This document shows, piece after piece, positions 1 through 10,724 of a stretch of 64,000 nt of DNA. The translations under genes were made by a program, and so were the position numbers. The notes under the pieces were generated by a model that was given only the letters and a program-made list of their open reading frames with translations, was not told the DNA's origin and did not search any database. Positions within the stretch are counted from its first letter, which is position 1; every line of letters begins with the position of its first letter. Origin of the DNA: Locusta migratoria (lineage: Eukaryota > Arthropoda > Insecta > Orthoptera > Acrididae); assembly GCA_026315105.1 (NCBI GenBank), contig CM048746.1, positions 146,364,730 through 146,428,729 of the forward strand. Reading direction: 5' to 3'.

Positions 1-459
1 CGACGAATAACTTCCCAGAAAATTCTGTATTACGTGTATCTGGCGGAACAACCTCTACAATTTGCAGCTCAGATCTTCCACAGTCAATGATAGCTTGGGA
101 TGCCTGAAGGAAGTCCCATCCGAGGATGACATTGTGACTACATTCTGTTAACACGACAAATTCAAACGGCTGCGTCCTGTTGTTGATGGTTATTCTTGCG
201 ACACAAGTTCCTGCTGGATGGACGTACTTTCCATTCGCGACCTTCAGCACAGTTGCTCCCGTATCACAGAACATTGTCTTCTTTAGTGTGCGGCGGTAAT
301 TCTCCGATAATACAGAAAAAGAAGCTCCTGAATCAACAAGTGCCCTGACAGGTTGGCTGTCGATTATGACGTCGATGAGATTTCCCGACATCTTGGCGAC
401 TGTCGTCCATGGAGGATTTTCATCTGCGGCGGCCTCACCTCCGTAGATGGTCGCCTCGC
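1..459 (-). pseudogene. pol: retropepsin-like protease, start of pol (partial)
   Basis: An open frame continues past gag in the -1 frame relative to gag and runs off the window. The active-site triad Asp-Ser-Gly is encoded at 326-334 (context ALVDSGASFS), followed by the second retropepsin signature, a hydrophobic stretch then ILGWDFL, at about 110-140. In this family the enzyme dimerises and cleaves the Gag-Pol polyprotein inside the particle. No stop occurs in the visible part, so this portion itself looks intact, but the upstream gag is disrupted. RT, RNase H and integrase would follow beyond base 1. Family assignment is strong; the exact clade is not determined. Confidence 0.8.
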
Positions 460-1816
460 TTAGTTTTCCTGGGTGCGGCGGCTAGGGGAGCGGCTGGTAC
501 CTCTGTACGGCGACGGTGAACGGCTGCGGCGCGTCGGGGAGCGACCATGTCTAGTGTACGGCGATGGGCTTCTTCCCATAGGTCGACTGAACTCATCAGC
601 AGGTGACTGCCTTGGATAGAACTGCTCCGACGGCTGACGTCTTGCGGCAAAATAATCATCGAATACTCGCCTCCTCTCTCTGCAGTAGCGTACGACATGT
701 CCATGGCGTCCACAGTGGAAACACAGTGGTGTGTTGTCTTCTGTCCTCCAGACGTCTGTTCTTCTGCGGGGCGTCATAGTTACCGGGGGAGTTGGCTGTG
801 GTCGCGTCGGTCGGTTCATGGGCTGCCGTTTGGCGGCTGCAGCGTAAGTCATAGCAGGGCGACGCCATTCTTCACGTCGGGTGCGATTGACGGGGCAGAC
901 AGGAACTAATGTTTGAAATACCTCGTCCTCAGCGGCGTCGGCTACCTCGTGACTTACAGGGCTCACATCCAGGGCCATAATCTGATGCTCGCTCTGCACG
1001 GCCACTACGGTCGGGGGTTCGAATCCCCCCTCGGGCATGGATATTTGTGCCGTCCTAGTTCGTAAGTAGTTCATGAGTAGTTTGTAAGTTTAGGGACTGA
1101 TGACCTCGTAGTTAAGTCCCATAGACTATACAAACATTTGAACATTTGATGCTCGCTCGGTCTAATAGTCCCGATGCCATGCACTGTTGTAATTCTTCTC
1201 TCACTATTTGTCGTATGAGAGAAGCCAAGTCCTGCTGGTCTTCCACAACGGCCATTGGGACTACATTTGGGAGTCTGTCATACTTCTTGCGTCCAACCCT
1301 CCTTTGTTGCATTTCTTCAATACGCTGGCACCATTTGATGAACTCTTCTGTCGTAGCGACGTCTTTTATCAGAAGAGCTTGGTACATATCTTTTGCAATT
1401 CCCTTCATCAGGTGCGTGATTTTGTCCGCCTCAGTCATGTTCGGATTCACTATGTTACACAGAGCCAAAACATTCTGTATGTACGATTGTGTCGGCTCAC
1501 CATGTCGTTGGGCCCGGTTCTTCAGTTATTCTTCCGGCGAGCGGATTTGTCGCTGGCGGTCTCCAAACGTCTTCTTCAGTTCCTCCTGGAACGTCTCCCA
1601 GTCATTCAACTTGTCTTCGTTGTTCTCGAACCATTGCTGGGCTATTCCGTCCAGATAGAAGTAAACGTTGGCCAAGCACATCGTATGATCCAACCTGTTG
1701 TACTTGGCGACTCGGTCGAATCCTTTTAGCCATTTGTTTGGGTCCTGTCCAGCGTCTCCAGAGAACACCGACGGGTGCCTGATGTGTAGCTGGCTTACTG
1801 CTGGTTTCGTTTCCAT
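460..1816 (-). pseudogene. gag: retrotransposon gag, interrupted by a SINE and a stop codon
   Basis: I place the start at the ATG at 1816-1814 because upstream in-frame sequence runs into the primer-site and LTR. The first block (1816-1526) has the usual capsid features of Ty3/Gypsy Gag, with a WLKGFDRVAKYNRL-like stretch and a WETFQEEL-like stretch. An in-frame TAA at 1526-1528 interrupts it, after which the same frame continues to about 1159. A SINE (995-1146) with its target duplication then splits it. The C-terminal block (982-460) carries one CCHC zinc knuckle (C-x2-C-x4-H-x4-C, 682-723) followed by an Arg/Ser/Pro-rich tail, ending in TAA at 460-462. Gag forms the particle shell and the knuckle binds element RNA. 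The first codons of the uninterrupted frame below 1074 come from SINE sequence and are not gag. Confidence 0.8.
995..1146 (+). mobile_element. SINE-A copy, 5'-truncated, inside gag
   Basis: Carries the box B-like GGTTCGAATCC part of a tRNA-derived head, then the shared tail ending in CAAACATTTGAACATT. It is flanked by a perfect 12-bp duplication, TGATGCTCGCTC, at 983-994 and 1147-1158. The tRNA head before the box B region is missing. Confidence 0.9.
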
Positions 1817-1949
1817 AGTTCTACTGATGATACGGACTCTTGGAAGGACGTACTCGGTGTATCCCTTGTATTTCGGTTCCAGTCCGTGTAAGCGACTACT
1901 TTTACGTTGCCTAATCGGAGCCACGGTGATGCAGCTGTTGCACAGTGTA

Positions 1950-1965
1950 CCCGGCGCCTCCACCA
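1950..1965 (-). other. possible tRNA primer-binding site
   Basis: On the minus strand this reads TGGTGGAGGCGCCGGG, starting with the TGG expected opposite a tRNA CCA end, 5 nt inside the LTR end. The tRNA cannot be named from the sequence alone. Confidence 0.45.
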
Positions 1966-1970
1966 AACAA

Positions 1971-2327
1971 TGTCACGTTGCAATGGAAGTAGGCTTGACA
2001 TCGAAGGCAACTAAACACAGCACTTATACTGAAAGCACGTTTATTACGAACTCAACATACACGCAGCACTGACTGCCTCTCAGGCAGAGTGCTCTGCTAT
2101 TTATTCCCAGACAGAATTTACCAGAAATTAGAAGATCAGTTAACATAAGAAACAAGTAGAATTTACAAGTGAACATAAGAAAGATGTAGAACCTTCTGGA
2201 ATTGTAAATTACAAAGAAATAAATTTTTTCCGTTGGGCGGGACTGAACCGGCGACCTTCTGCTCCGCAGTCCGTGACGCTATCCCCTGCGTCACGCCGGC
2301 AGTTACTGTTCGTGGTCTCTCGCGGCA
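1971..2327 (-). repeat. LTR of the gag-pol element
   Basis: Minus-strand orientation begins TGCCGCG (2327) and ends GTGACA (1971), giving TG...CA termini and 357 bp. It contains a minus-strand AATAAA signal near 2043. About 230 bp of it is clearly homologous to 35795-36013, showing it is a dispersed sequence. Confidence 0.7.
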
Positions 2328-3388
2328 ATATAATCTGTTACGACTTATCTTAGAAGATAGGTTAAAATATGGTAAACCTGTGTTTTTTAGCTTTTGTCGA
2401 TTTAGAAAAAGCATTTGACAATATTCACTAGAATACTTTATTTCAAATTCTGAAAATAGCAGGGGTAAAAAGCAGGGAACGGAAAGTTATACACAACTTG
2501 TACAGAAATCATACAGCAGTTATAAGAATGGAAGGGCACAAAAGGGACCTAGCGGTAGGGAGGGGGGTAAGACAGGGTTGTAGCCTTTCCCCAAAGTTAT
2601 TCATTCTGAACATTGAGCATGATGTGAAGGATACAAGGAGAATTCTGGAGGAATAATTAAGTTCACGGAGACAAATAAAAAAGTTTGTCGCTGATGCTGT
2701 ATATTTTTTCAGTCAGCAGAGAACCTAGAAGATCAGCTGAAAGGATGTTACAAAATGAACATTAACAACAGCAATACAACGGTAATAAGGATTTAGATTA
2801 GGTAATGAGACAAAAGTAGTAGATGAGTGTTTTGGGTAAAAAAATAAGGTCTGAGAGCCGAAGTAAAGAAAATATAAAATGCAGAAGGCTGCGGAAAGAA
2901 ACCAATTTTTGAAGAAGCGAAATTGGTTGATATCCAAAATTAAATGTTAGGTAGTCCTTTCTGGAAGCATTTGCCTGAATTGTAATATTGTCTGGGCGTG
3001 AATGGTGGACGATAAGGTGTTCACACAGCAAGATGATAGCATTTAAAATTTGTCGGTATTGAAGAGTGCTGAAGGTTAGTGGTAGATCGTGTAACTAATG
3101 AGGTATGAACAGAAAAGGGACTTCCGGCATGTCTTGACTAGGAAAAGGTATAGATTGGTGATTTTCTTAGACGCAAAGTAATCGTCAATTTATCCTTTGT
3201 GGAAAGTGTGCGGGGCAAAAATCCCAGAGGTAGTCTAAAAGACGAACGTAGCAAGCAGGTTCCATAGGATTTACGTTGTCTTTCTTATTCAGAAATGAAG
3301 AGGCTTGCACTGGACATTGGAACGTGGAGAGCTAGATCAAACCAGTCATTGGACTGGACAGAAGACAACACAGGAAAATCAACGAAAA
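2328..3388 (+). pseudogene. LINE reverse transcriptase remnant (RTE/CFDP2-like family)
   Basis: Broken RT coding sequence. Around 2390-2420 the frame reads AFVDLEKAFDNIH, a non-LTR RT motif, followed by a region with VRQGCSLSP (about 2569-2595) and a LSPKLFILNIEHD-like continuation. Stops and shifts are frequent. The 3' end, with a conserved AAGAGGCTTGCAC stretch followed by an ACAACACA-type end near 3388, matches the tails at 11222, 32340, 42136 and 54200. The sequence is parallel to the copy at 31530-32426, which also retains endonuclease remains resembling the CFDP2-type domain known from RTE elements. The 5' side is interrupted by the LTR element at 2327. Confidence 0.75.
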
Positions 3389-3451
3389 TGAAAGAAATTG
3401 AAAGTAATTTGAACTTCCCTCACTCTCTGCTTACGTCTCTTCAGGTCGGGG

Positions 3452-3452
<1 letters not shown>

Positions 3453-3482
<30 letters not shown>
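3453..3482. repeat. (CA)n microsatellite
   Basis: Fifteen uninterrupted CA units. Confidence 0.95.
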
Positions 3483-3484
<2 letters not shown>

Positions 3485-4816
3485 GGCTTTCTAGAAAGCC
3501 ACCAAATACATGTTTTGTGAATGCGTCGAGCCAAAGTGGGAAACCGACGGGCTCGTAGGTCAAATGTAACGCCAGTGACGCAATGGCTAAATTAATACTG
3601 CACGCAGACGCCATGTAATGCCATGTGCACTTTCTGCCTGACAATTGGCTTATGCTCTTTATCGGTAATCCAAAGTACCTAAGCCATTAAACCCACGGGC
3701 CCTCGTCCCACAGATTAAAATTAGAGCAGCTACCAGCGAAACGTGCATATGCAATCACATGTAATTCCGCGGCCGATGTCCGAACCAGCAAGTCGAGTGA
3801 AGCTTGTGTGAAAGAACTGGAATTAACCTATATTGAGGCCATTACAAACGTAATGCGTTTGTTCAATACATTTCAAAATCATCTGGCCATATGATCTAAC
3901 TCTGAACCGTTAAGCTTTACGGTATGGTAGCGTTTGTTCTGTTCCTGCGGTTATTTAAAATGGCAACACAGTATTAGTTTACTTAACAATCCTTGTGTGC
4001 ATTATTTAGCAGGATGTCCTGTTTCGACGTGTAGAGTTACATAACATACATGATCGCCGTCGTTAAAAATTTCACAACACACTAATGTAAAAACTTAAGG
4101 AAAAAATTACGGAGTATAAAATGAGGCACGGAAATAAAATTTTTGCCATGGCTGAGATTCGAACCCGGGAACATATGCTTAATATGCAGTCACTTTATCC
4201 ACTTTTCTTTTTCATTGCCCTTGAAATCAAAATTCTTCCTATTCTGACTTTGTTAACAGAAGTATTTCTCCCATTTTATATATATCAGATCTGAGTTTTG
4301 CACTTATTTTGCCATTTGATAAAAAAATGACTGAAAACTGTACTATAATAACCGGTGTTTTCCTTCTTCTTTCCAATGAACTTCTTTGTTAAGTATATTA
4401 CATGTTATTATTTATATCGACTTTTCTACACCGAAAATTGAATGAAAACTTAAATCAGTTTATAAACTCAAAACATTATCTTGTAGTTGTGGATAAAGAC
4501 TGTAAGAGGCCTTTATTCTATTTAAAGGAAGCGAAATTAGTAAATGATAAATACAAATATGAAGACATTCACATCTATGTCAATATTTTCTTTAGAAAAT
4601 TCGCATATCGTATTAGATAATCCTTTATCTGCTGGAAATGGTGGTGTATTGTCAAATACATCAAAAAGTCTTCTGTGCTTTTTTTTTTTTTCATCATTTC
4701 TGAGAACGTAGAATACTGTATGTTCCATAAACCAATTGACAGCATTCCTTTTGGCACTTGGGTATGGCACTTCGGGGTGTAAAAGTTTCATTGTGTTACA
4801 GCGTTATCTGATGTTC
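3483..4816. other. no recognisable gene
   Basis: AT-rich sequence. At 4150-4200 there is a short tRNA-like remnant in reverse orientation (GATTCGAACCCGGG), too decayed to call. Nothing else stands out. Confidence 0.6.
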
Positions 4817-5083
4817 TTAGCATAAGCATATATGGCGAACGTAAGACCAAACACCCTTGACTTTATCACACGTAAATTTGTGCTCGCCTGTGTCGATCAA
4901 GTTACACGTGCTGCAATTTGGTGATTCCGCCAAGTGTATGGCATGTAGCCGTGAAGTCGTCGGGATCTTTCTGTTTACTGCTAAATGCCAAGTTGACCTT
5001 ACATTTCTAGGTAAACGTCGGCAATACTTGATATTCCGATACCACCCGTCTGCTTTGACCCATGGCGTCAGGCACAACACCAT
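4817..5083 (-). pseudogene. LINE C-terminal fragment with zinc-binding motif
   Basis: An 88-codon open stretch reads NRKIPTTSRLHAIHL and then C-x2-C-x6-H-x4-C (NCSTCNLIDTGEHKFTC), as at the C-terminus of several non-LTR retrotransposon polyproteins after the RT. Its upstream NIKYCRRLP segment resembles the last residues of the fragment at 9001-9279, suggesting both derive from one LINE family. No RT core remains next to it. It is a fossil, not a gene. Confidence 0.65.
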
Positions 5084-5615
5084 GACGATAACCGACGTTC
5101 ATATTTCAATGCGAATGTAATGTGGTGTCCATAACAACATGAAATAAACAACTACACAAACATACATGTAAGCTAAACACAGGAAAAAATAAGTAAAATT
5201 ATTTAACGGATTATCGCGGGAATTAAGGACTTTTGGGCGGGGAGATTATAAATAGAAAATCAATAGATATAGCAATATTGAAATAAAAATGAACATCGGG
5301 AAAAAAACCATGCAATGATAACATTTCACTGTATGTAAATAGCACTTCCGGACAATGGAGGACACAAAATCACACCGAAAACGGCTCATTTACTGAAGTT
5401 CTTGAATACGATGTAGCATGAGGAGAGTTTTTTTCCGTAATAATGAAGTACAATTTCGAAATTGGTGAAATACGACCCGGGAGACTAGCGAAGTGTAAAA
5501 GTGAAGTTTTGCGATGTTCTTTTGTTAACCAATGAAGCTGAGGGAACAGAGACTGTTGAAAGAAAATAATGCTCCCAAAAATATTACGCACGCGCTAAGT
5601 CCGACGTGAACTACT

Positions 5616-5618
<3 letters not shown>
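5084..5618. other. no recognisable gene
   Basis: AT-rich; I see nothing supportable. Confidence 0.6.

Positions 5619-5660
<42 letters not shown>
5619..5660. repeat. (TA)n microsatellite
   Basis: About 21 TA units, directly abutting the palindrome that follows; probably the insertion target. Confidence 0.95.
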
Positions 5661-5664
<4 letters not shown>

Positions 5665-6352
5665 GTTGTTTCACTGTGTTTGCCTCTGTAACTTATAAAA
5701 TAATAGGTGAAGGGAAATTTTAATGTGGTAGGTCAACACAAGAAATGTTACACTTTCTGCGGAGCTATGAACTATTGTATCGTTATTGTATCGTTTTCCA
5801 AAGAGTTACAGCACAAAATATAATTTTTTAAATGGAACAATAGTTTTTCCTATCGTGCATTGGATTCGTTGAAACCAGCTACGTCCAAATCAATTTAAAC
5901 TACATTCCTATCTCTGTTAGTTTTGGAGCTACAACCCTTCAAAGGTCTGGGGGCAGAGGCTGCGATAGCGTAGCTGACTGGCTGGTGGTCATGAGACAGT
6001 GGGCCGTGCCCCAGGGGATAGCTACTCGGCCAGTCAGCTACGCTATCGCAGCCTCCGCCCCCGGAACTTTGAAGGGTTTTAGCTCCCAAACTAACAGTGA
6101 TAGGAATGTAGTTTAAATTTATTTGGGCGCAGCTGATTTAAACGAATCCAATACACGATAGAAAAAACTATTGTTCCATTTAAAAAATTATATCTTTGTG
6201 GTGTAACTCTTCGGAAAATGATACAATAAACTATGTTCATAGCTCCGCAGAAAGTGTAACATTTCTTGTGTTGACCTACCGCATTAAAATTTCCCGTCAC
6301 CTATTATTTTATAAGTTATAGAGGCAAACACACTTAGTGAAACACCCTGTAT
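5661..6352. repeat. near-perfect palindrome / foldback element
   Basis: The left arm (5661-5981) and right arm (6030-6352) are reverse complements over about 320 bp, from the outer ends (ACAGGTTGTTTCACT against AGTGAAACACCCTGT) to an inner GGCTGCGATAGCGTAGCTGA. The spacer is only about 48 bp. The outer bases sit in TA-rich sequence, consistent with TA-type targeting. There is no transposase-like frame; open stretches in the arms are incidental. Confidence 0.9.
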
Positions 6353-7508
6353 ATCTCACGGGATGCAGACAGATCTGTCTTTTACTGCAGTCACAGGAAT
6401 ACCACAGTCCATCATACAAAATCGCGACACTCACTGCTGTGAAAGTTGTTTCCAACTGACAGTTGTAATGACACTGGCGCTCATAGCGGTGGGCAAGCTG
6501 CCGAAAGTGATGTTTGTTTCTAATTATTTGTGTACGTAATTAGCGTAATAATTGGTACAATTTTTGCGTTACAAGCGTTAGTAAAACATCAAGTGACATT
6601 CATAATACGGAGATTAATGTAAAAACCGTCGAACTTAACTGATTCAGTGGCATAACGAAGATCTTTCTCATATGTGTATATTTGCAGCTTATTCCAGTGA
6701 AAGTAAGTAGAATATAAACATAAGAGCATCATAAATTTCTATTATGGTCTGTTCTTCTATGACGAAGATTTTTAGACACGTATCAATTCGCTATAGAATG
6801 TAATGATCCCCACATTTTTAGGCTTCACACGTCTTTCTTATACATGCATATTCTTTTGAGTGTGATTACTTTAGCTTAAGAAGACAGTTTCTTGAAGATT
6901 CTTGCCGTCTGTGGTTCAGCTGTAGAAACAGTTGTGGAATTGGATTCTTGTTTGTTGAAAACAGCTTGGTTGCTTTAGCCGTTTTATTACCACGTTTGTG
7001 ACGTTTTTCCTGCAGCTACAGCTATGGTGGCTAATTTGGCACGTGGAATATTATAGTTTCTACATTTGTTTCCTACGTATCACCCTCATTTTCTGGAATT
7101 GTAGTGAAGAAACGTTAACGTTCTTAAGTAGAAAAGCGAAGTCTTTCTGCCAAATGGCATGTTTTCTGGTGTTTCCTACCCATTTGTCTGTTTTTTAAAA
7201 GAAAACGAAATTATTCAGTAAAAGCCTGTAGATTACAAGATAATTGTAAATAAACTGTGCTGCAATATACCGTTTGGTCTCTTGTCACGGATCTTAGAAA
7301 ACATAAAAAAGACAAAGGTGCAGCTATTTTTAAGTTATTACCTATTTTATGTTACTACATACGTTCCCTTATGTAAAATGTATGTTAAATTCAATATAAA
7401 CGATACTATTCGCACTCATCCGATATCGTATTCAGCGATGTAGCTTGCCGGCCGCATGGAGCGCTGCTGTCGCAGTGTATAACGAAAATTAATGGGAGTG
7501 TCGCGACT
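6353..7508. other. no recognisable gene
   Basis: AT-rich; no domain, repeat or RNA that I can support. Confidence 0.6.
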
Positions 7509-7516
7509 GTATTTGT

Positions 7517-8492
7517 TAGGGTTACCATATGAACGTCATCAAAAAAGGGGACAGCTCATATAAGAAAGAGGACACTTTATTTGTTCATGTAATTAACAAC
7601 TTTATTAATGAACCATGTAAAACTACTACGAACTAAAATTGTAATATTGTGTGGTTGTTGTAAAACAAAATATTATGAACCTTGACAGTTTATTCATCAT
7701 CACTAAGCTCAATTGTCTCATTCTTCTATTTTTCACTTTTGAACAAACTATATTTGTAAGACGACGAAATCTCTCTCAAGAGCATTTTGTATTTCAACAA
7801 GTAGTGATAAAAGCTGAGGCATTTCAAATGTTTGAAATTATACTATACCTGTACAATAGCTTTTTATATTTTATATTTTAAATCTATTCCTGTCTTTTGT
7901 CCACTGTGTGTTCACAAGAGAAAACACACGTTCTGTGTTCGCATTATGACTAGTTATAGAAAAATAAATAAATAAATAATCTACAATTTTCAGCAGTTCA
8001 GAATAACTATCAACACAAAACGACTGATTGAAATATGCACACCACACTTCAGCTGCTGGTATGTTCTGTTTTCTTTGATAATCTTTCAAAAATTTCATCA
8101 AATTACAAATCTGATCAAAGCATAATTTGTCATTAATGTTTACATTTGTTTGATCATTGATATACATTATACAGTTTTCCACATCCCCCCAGATGGGGAT
8201 TCCTAAGAGCTGCATCCACATGATTGATCTGAATCGTTCGCAACTGTCAGACGCATGCGGAGAGCGAAATTGTGAACGGCAATTTCCCTCTGTGTATGCG
8301 CGTAATAGTTGCGAACAGTTTGGAACTGCAGTGCGAACGAACTCGTTGTCGCCAATAACAGAAAAAGAAATTTTCTTCCTCGGAACCCAAAAAAGAGGAC
8401 ATTTTGTAGAATTTTATAAATTCCGGCCGGACACATTTTCTTGCCTCAAAAAGAGGACGTGTCCGGGAAAAAGAGGACGTATGGTAACCCTA
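7517..8492. mobile_element. hAT element, internally deleted (976 bp)
   Basis: Terminal inverted repeats TAGGGTTACCATA (left) and its complement TATGGTAACCCTA (right end) are bounded by a perfect 8-bp duplication GTATTTGT at 7509-7516 and 8493-8500, the hallmark of hAT transposons. Short AAAAGAGGAC motifs recur near both ends, as expected for subterminal transposase-binding repeats. It encodes only the C-terminal part of a transposase. Confidence 0.93.
7871..8221 (-). pseudogene. hAT transposase C-terminal dimerisation domain
   Basis: A 116-codon frame ends with a stretch containing SHNANTERVFSLVNTQWTKDR, the hATC dimerisation signature (S-x-N-A-x-x-E-R-x-F-S). In intact hAT enzymes this follows a BED zinc finger and the RNase H-like catalytic core with an inserted helical region; those parts are absent, so the fragment cannot cut DNA. 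It lies inside the element bounded by 7517 and 8492 and runs opposite to the plus strand. A protein of this size could at most dimerise with a full transposase; whether it is expressed is unknown. Confidence 0.85.
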
Positions 8493-8500
8493 GTATTTGT

Positions 8501-9000
8501 AAGACTGTGGGAATAACCAAATTAATGTGTTGCGGGCAGATGGATGTTTAATAAGCTCACAGGCACGAATTGTCACTTTATGAAGAAATGATGCGCTGCG
8601 GCGCTGTTGCCGACGTCTACACATGTAACACCACTCGCGGACTTTTAAACTGCACTTCAGCCCTAATAAATATAACTGGAGTCATTTTTAAATATTTTAA
8701 AGTATTTCCTATCACTGTAGTAATTTTTCAACACAAAACTCGTAGGTAAATACATAAATGCATTCTAATAAACATTACCTATGACTCAATATTTTATTAC
8801 AGAAAAACGAAACACGTAAAGTAATGAACGCAATCTTATAACAATGGCCAACACGAACTGCGTAAATAAATAAATTCATTCTAATAAATATTATCTTTGA
8901 CACATTTAAAATATAATCAGCGACTAGTAATAAACAAATAGAAACACATCTGTGACGAAATGACGTAATACATGACGTAATACATGACGCAATCGGGCAG
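8501..9000. other. AT-rich, no gene
   Basis: Contains two diverged similar blocks (about 8750-8780 and 8865-8895, sharing ATTCTAATAAA) and a short ATACATGACGTA duplication at 8966-8990. Nothing coding. Confidence 0.5.
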
Positions 9001-9945
9001 TCAAGGTGAGCCTAAACGTCGGTTGTGAATATTCGCCCATATTTTCTTCCAGTTAAACTGATTATACTTTTGTTCTATCACGTTTCTTGGGTTTCCGTCG
9101 ATCATACTTTTGTACACTTCTCGTACTTGTTGCATGTTTTTCTGGGTAACTGTCTGTCGAACGTAGCTGTATTCAATGAGAAAATATTTGAGATGATACA
9201 GCTCGTTCGGGATGTGGTGTACATCTATTGGCGGGTCCCTGCTGATTGGGGCTATTTCATCCAGAAGGTGAGCCACCAAATTGTTGGCCGAAAACTTCCA
9301 TTGTTGGTAGGTCTTGCAGATGTAGAGCGCCTGTGCCTTACTGTAAACATCTGTGAGATTAAGGCCGCCATCTTTGTTCGTTCGTGTAAAGGTGTCATAT
9401 CTTACTTAAAAAATCTGACCTCTACTGACGAAATTGCCGAGCGCTGCGAGCATTCTCTTTCCCATCTCTTCGGGTAATAGCAGAATTTGGGCTACGTAGT
9501 TCACTTTGGCCGTTATGTATGTATTGACTAGCCGAACTTTTTGTATTTCATCTAGGTTTCGAGAACTATGAAGATGTATTCCGGCTCGCATACTCATCAA
9601 TATTCTTTTGTAATTTATCGCAGCCGTTTGTCGTATATTCCGTGTGTAAACTATACCAAGACATTTCAATTTGTCCATTTCCGTCCGCTGTCATTCCGCT
9701 TTGATTGTATTGCCACATCCGATGGTCATAAGTCCTTTCTTAACTGAGTTTGGCAGAAGATGGAACTTCATACTTCTTAATAATATCAAGTGCGGTTTGT
9801 AGCTCCTGTTCACTCTTACTACAAGTCCTAAGTCGTCATCATATGATTTGCAGACAATATTTTGTCCATGCATCCGTAATCCCTGCAGTGTTTGTGTTAG
9901 GGTACATAAGAGAGGCTCGATGGCTATAGCAAACAGGAACACGGA
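9001..9945 (-). pseudogene. LINE reverse transcriptase, degenerate
   Basis: Read from 9945 down, the first segment has LFAIAIEPLLCTL followed by SYDDDLGLVV, the RT palm motif (normally YADD) with the alanine replaced by Asp and surrounding decay. A second block (9678-9406) includes KCLGIVYTRN and a VNTYITAKVNYVAQ stretch, the connection region after the palm. A third (9279-9001) ends in a KIWANIHNRRLG segment similar to the fragment at 4817-5083. Stops and frameshifts separate the blocks. The family replicates by nicking the target and copying its RNA there; this copy cannot. The exact clade is uncertain; a Tx1/L1-like or related lineage is plausible. Confidence 0.75.
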
Positions 9946-10406
9946 CCTACAATCGAAGACCAAATTGAGGAAATCGGAATGGAAACCGACGTCCCAGAAT
10001 ACAATAAACGGCAAACGGCTGTAGAACTGCCAGCAGAAAACGAAGAACGTCACTATGCGACTCTCGTGCATGACATTTCAAATACAAATGCCCCGAATGT
10101 GACATTATCCAATGAGCAGGTGGCGGAGCATGATTCCCAAACAGTTACGCCGAGTGAAATGTCGATGGACAATCCACGGACAATATAAAATGTAAGTCAG
10201 CGGTGGCTGCGACATCGTGTTCTGAACTACTGCTTCGTCTGTTGGCAGCTGCGCCACTCTCCTTTGCACACACTCAGCGCGAACGTGTCCTGTACCACCA
10301 TAGCCGCGCACGTTCTAGGTTGTCCTTCATACATGACAATAGAGCTACAGCCACGGACACTAATATAAGAAGGTATGTGTTTAACCATATCGATTCTGAC
10401 CTGCCT
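9946..10406. other. unassigned stretch with one short polar ORF
   Basis: A 69-codon open frame (9979-10188, plus) is acidic and polar, rich in Glu, Asn and Thr, with no recognised domain. It directly abuts the LINE remnant and may be part of another repeat. No promoter or RNA support is visible. Confidence 0.3.
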
Positions 10407-10418
10407 CACACCATTAAG

Positions 10419-10603
10419 TGCCGGTCGCGGTGGCCGATCGGTCTGCGGCGTGCCAGTCACGGTCTGCACGGCCGCTGCGGTCGGGGTTTCGAATTCCCCC
10501 TCGGGTATGGATGTTTTTGTGCCGTCTTTAGCTAGTTCATAAGTAGTTTGTAAGGGACTGATGACCCTGTACTTAAGTCCCATAAGATCTTTGAACATTT
10601 GAA
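10419..10603 (+). mobile_element. SINE-A copy
   Basis: tRNA-derived head (GCCGGTCGCGGTGGCCGA) followed by the SINE-A tail. The flanks CACACCATTAAG (10407-10418) and CACACAATTAAG (10604-10615) form a 12-bp duplication with one mismatch. Confidence 0.88.
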
Positions 10604-10724
10604 CACACAATTAAGAAACTTAAAATTGTGAGCACCTGCCCACTTCTCTGTGATATTACTGAGAACGGTTCCATAAGATTTCAAAACCGCATTTATATCG
10701 TCAGCGGTAATTTCGAAAGGCAAT

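Larger units (their letters stand above)
1..2327 (-). mobile_element. Ty3/Gypsy-type LTR retrotransposon, 5' portion
   Basis: Read on the minus strand the order is LTR (2327-1971), a short spacer, a primer-binding-like stretch, gag (from 1816 down to 460) and an aspartic protease that leaves the window at base 1. Order and protein motifs (gag, CCHC knuckle, DSG protease) fit the Ty3/Gypsy group. The copy is dead: gag has an in-frame stop and a SINE insertion. Beyond the LTR the flank resumes a LINE sequence, so this element inserted into a LINE. The other LTR and the rest of pol lie outside the window. Confidence 0.8.

Noticed and set aside
435..713. 92-codon minus-strand ORF
   Set aside because: Overlaps the gag C-terminus in another frame; no domain of its own.
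3453..3482. CRISPR-like or regulatory direct repeats
   Set aside because: Simple CA microsatellite. No CRISPR array occurs anywhere in the window, and none is expected in an animal genome.
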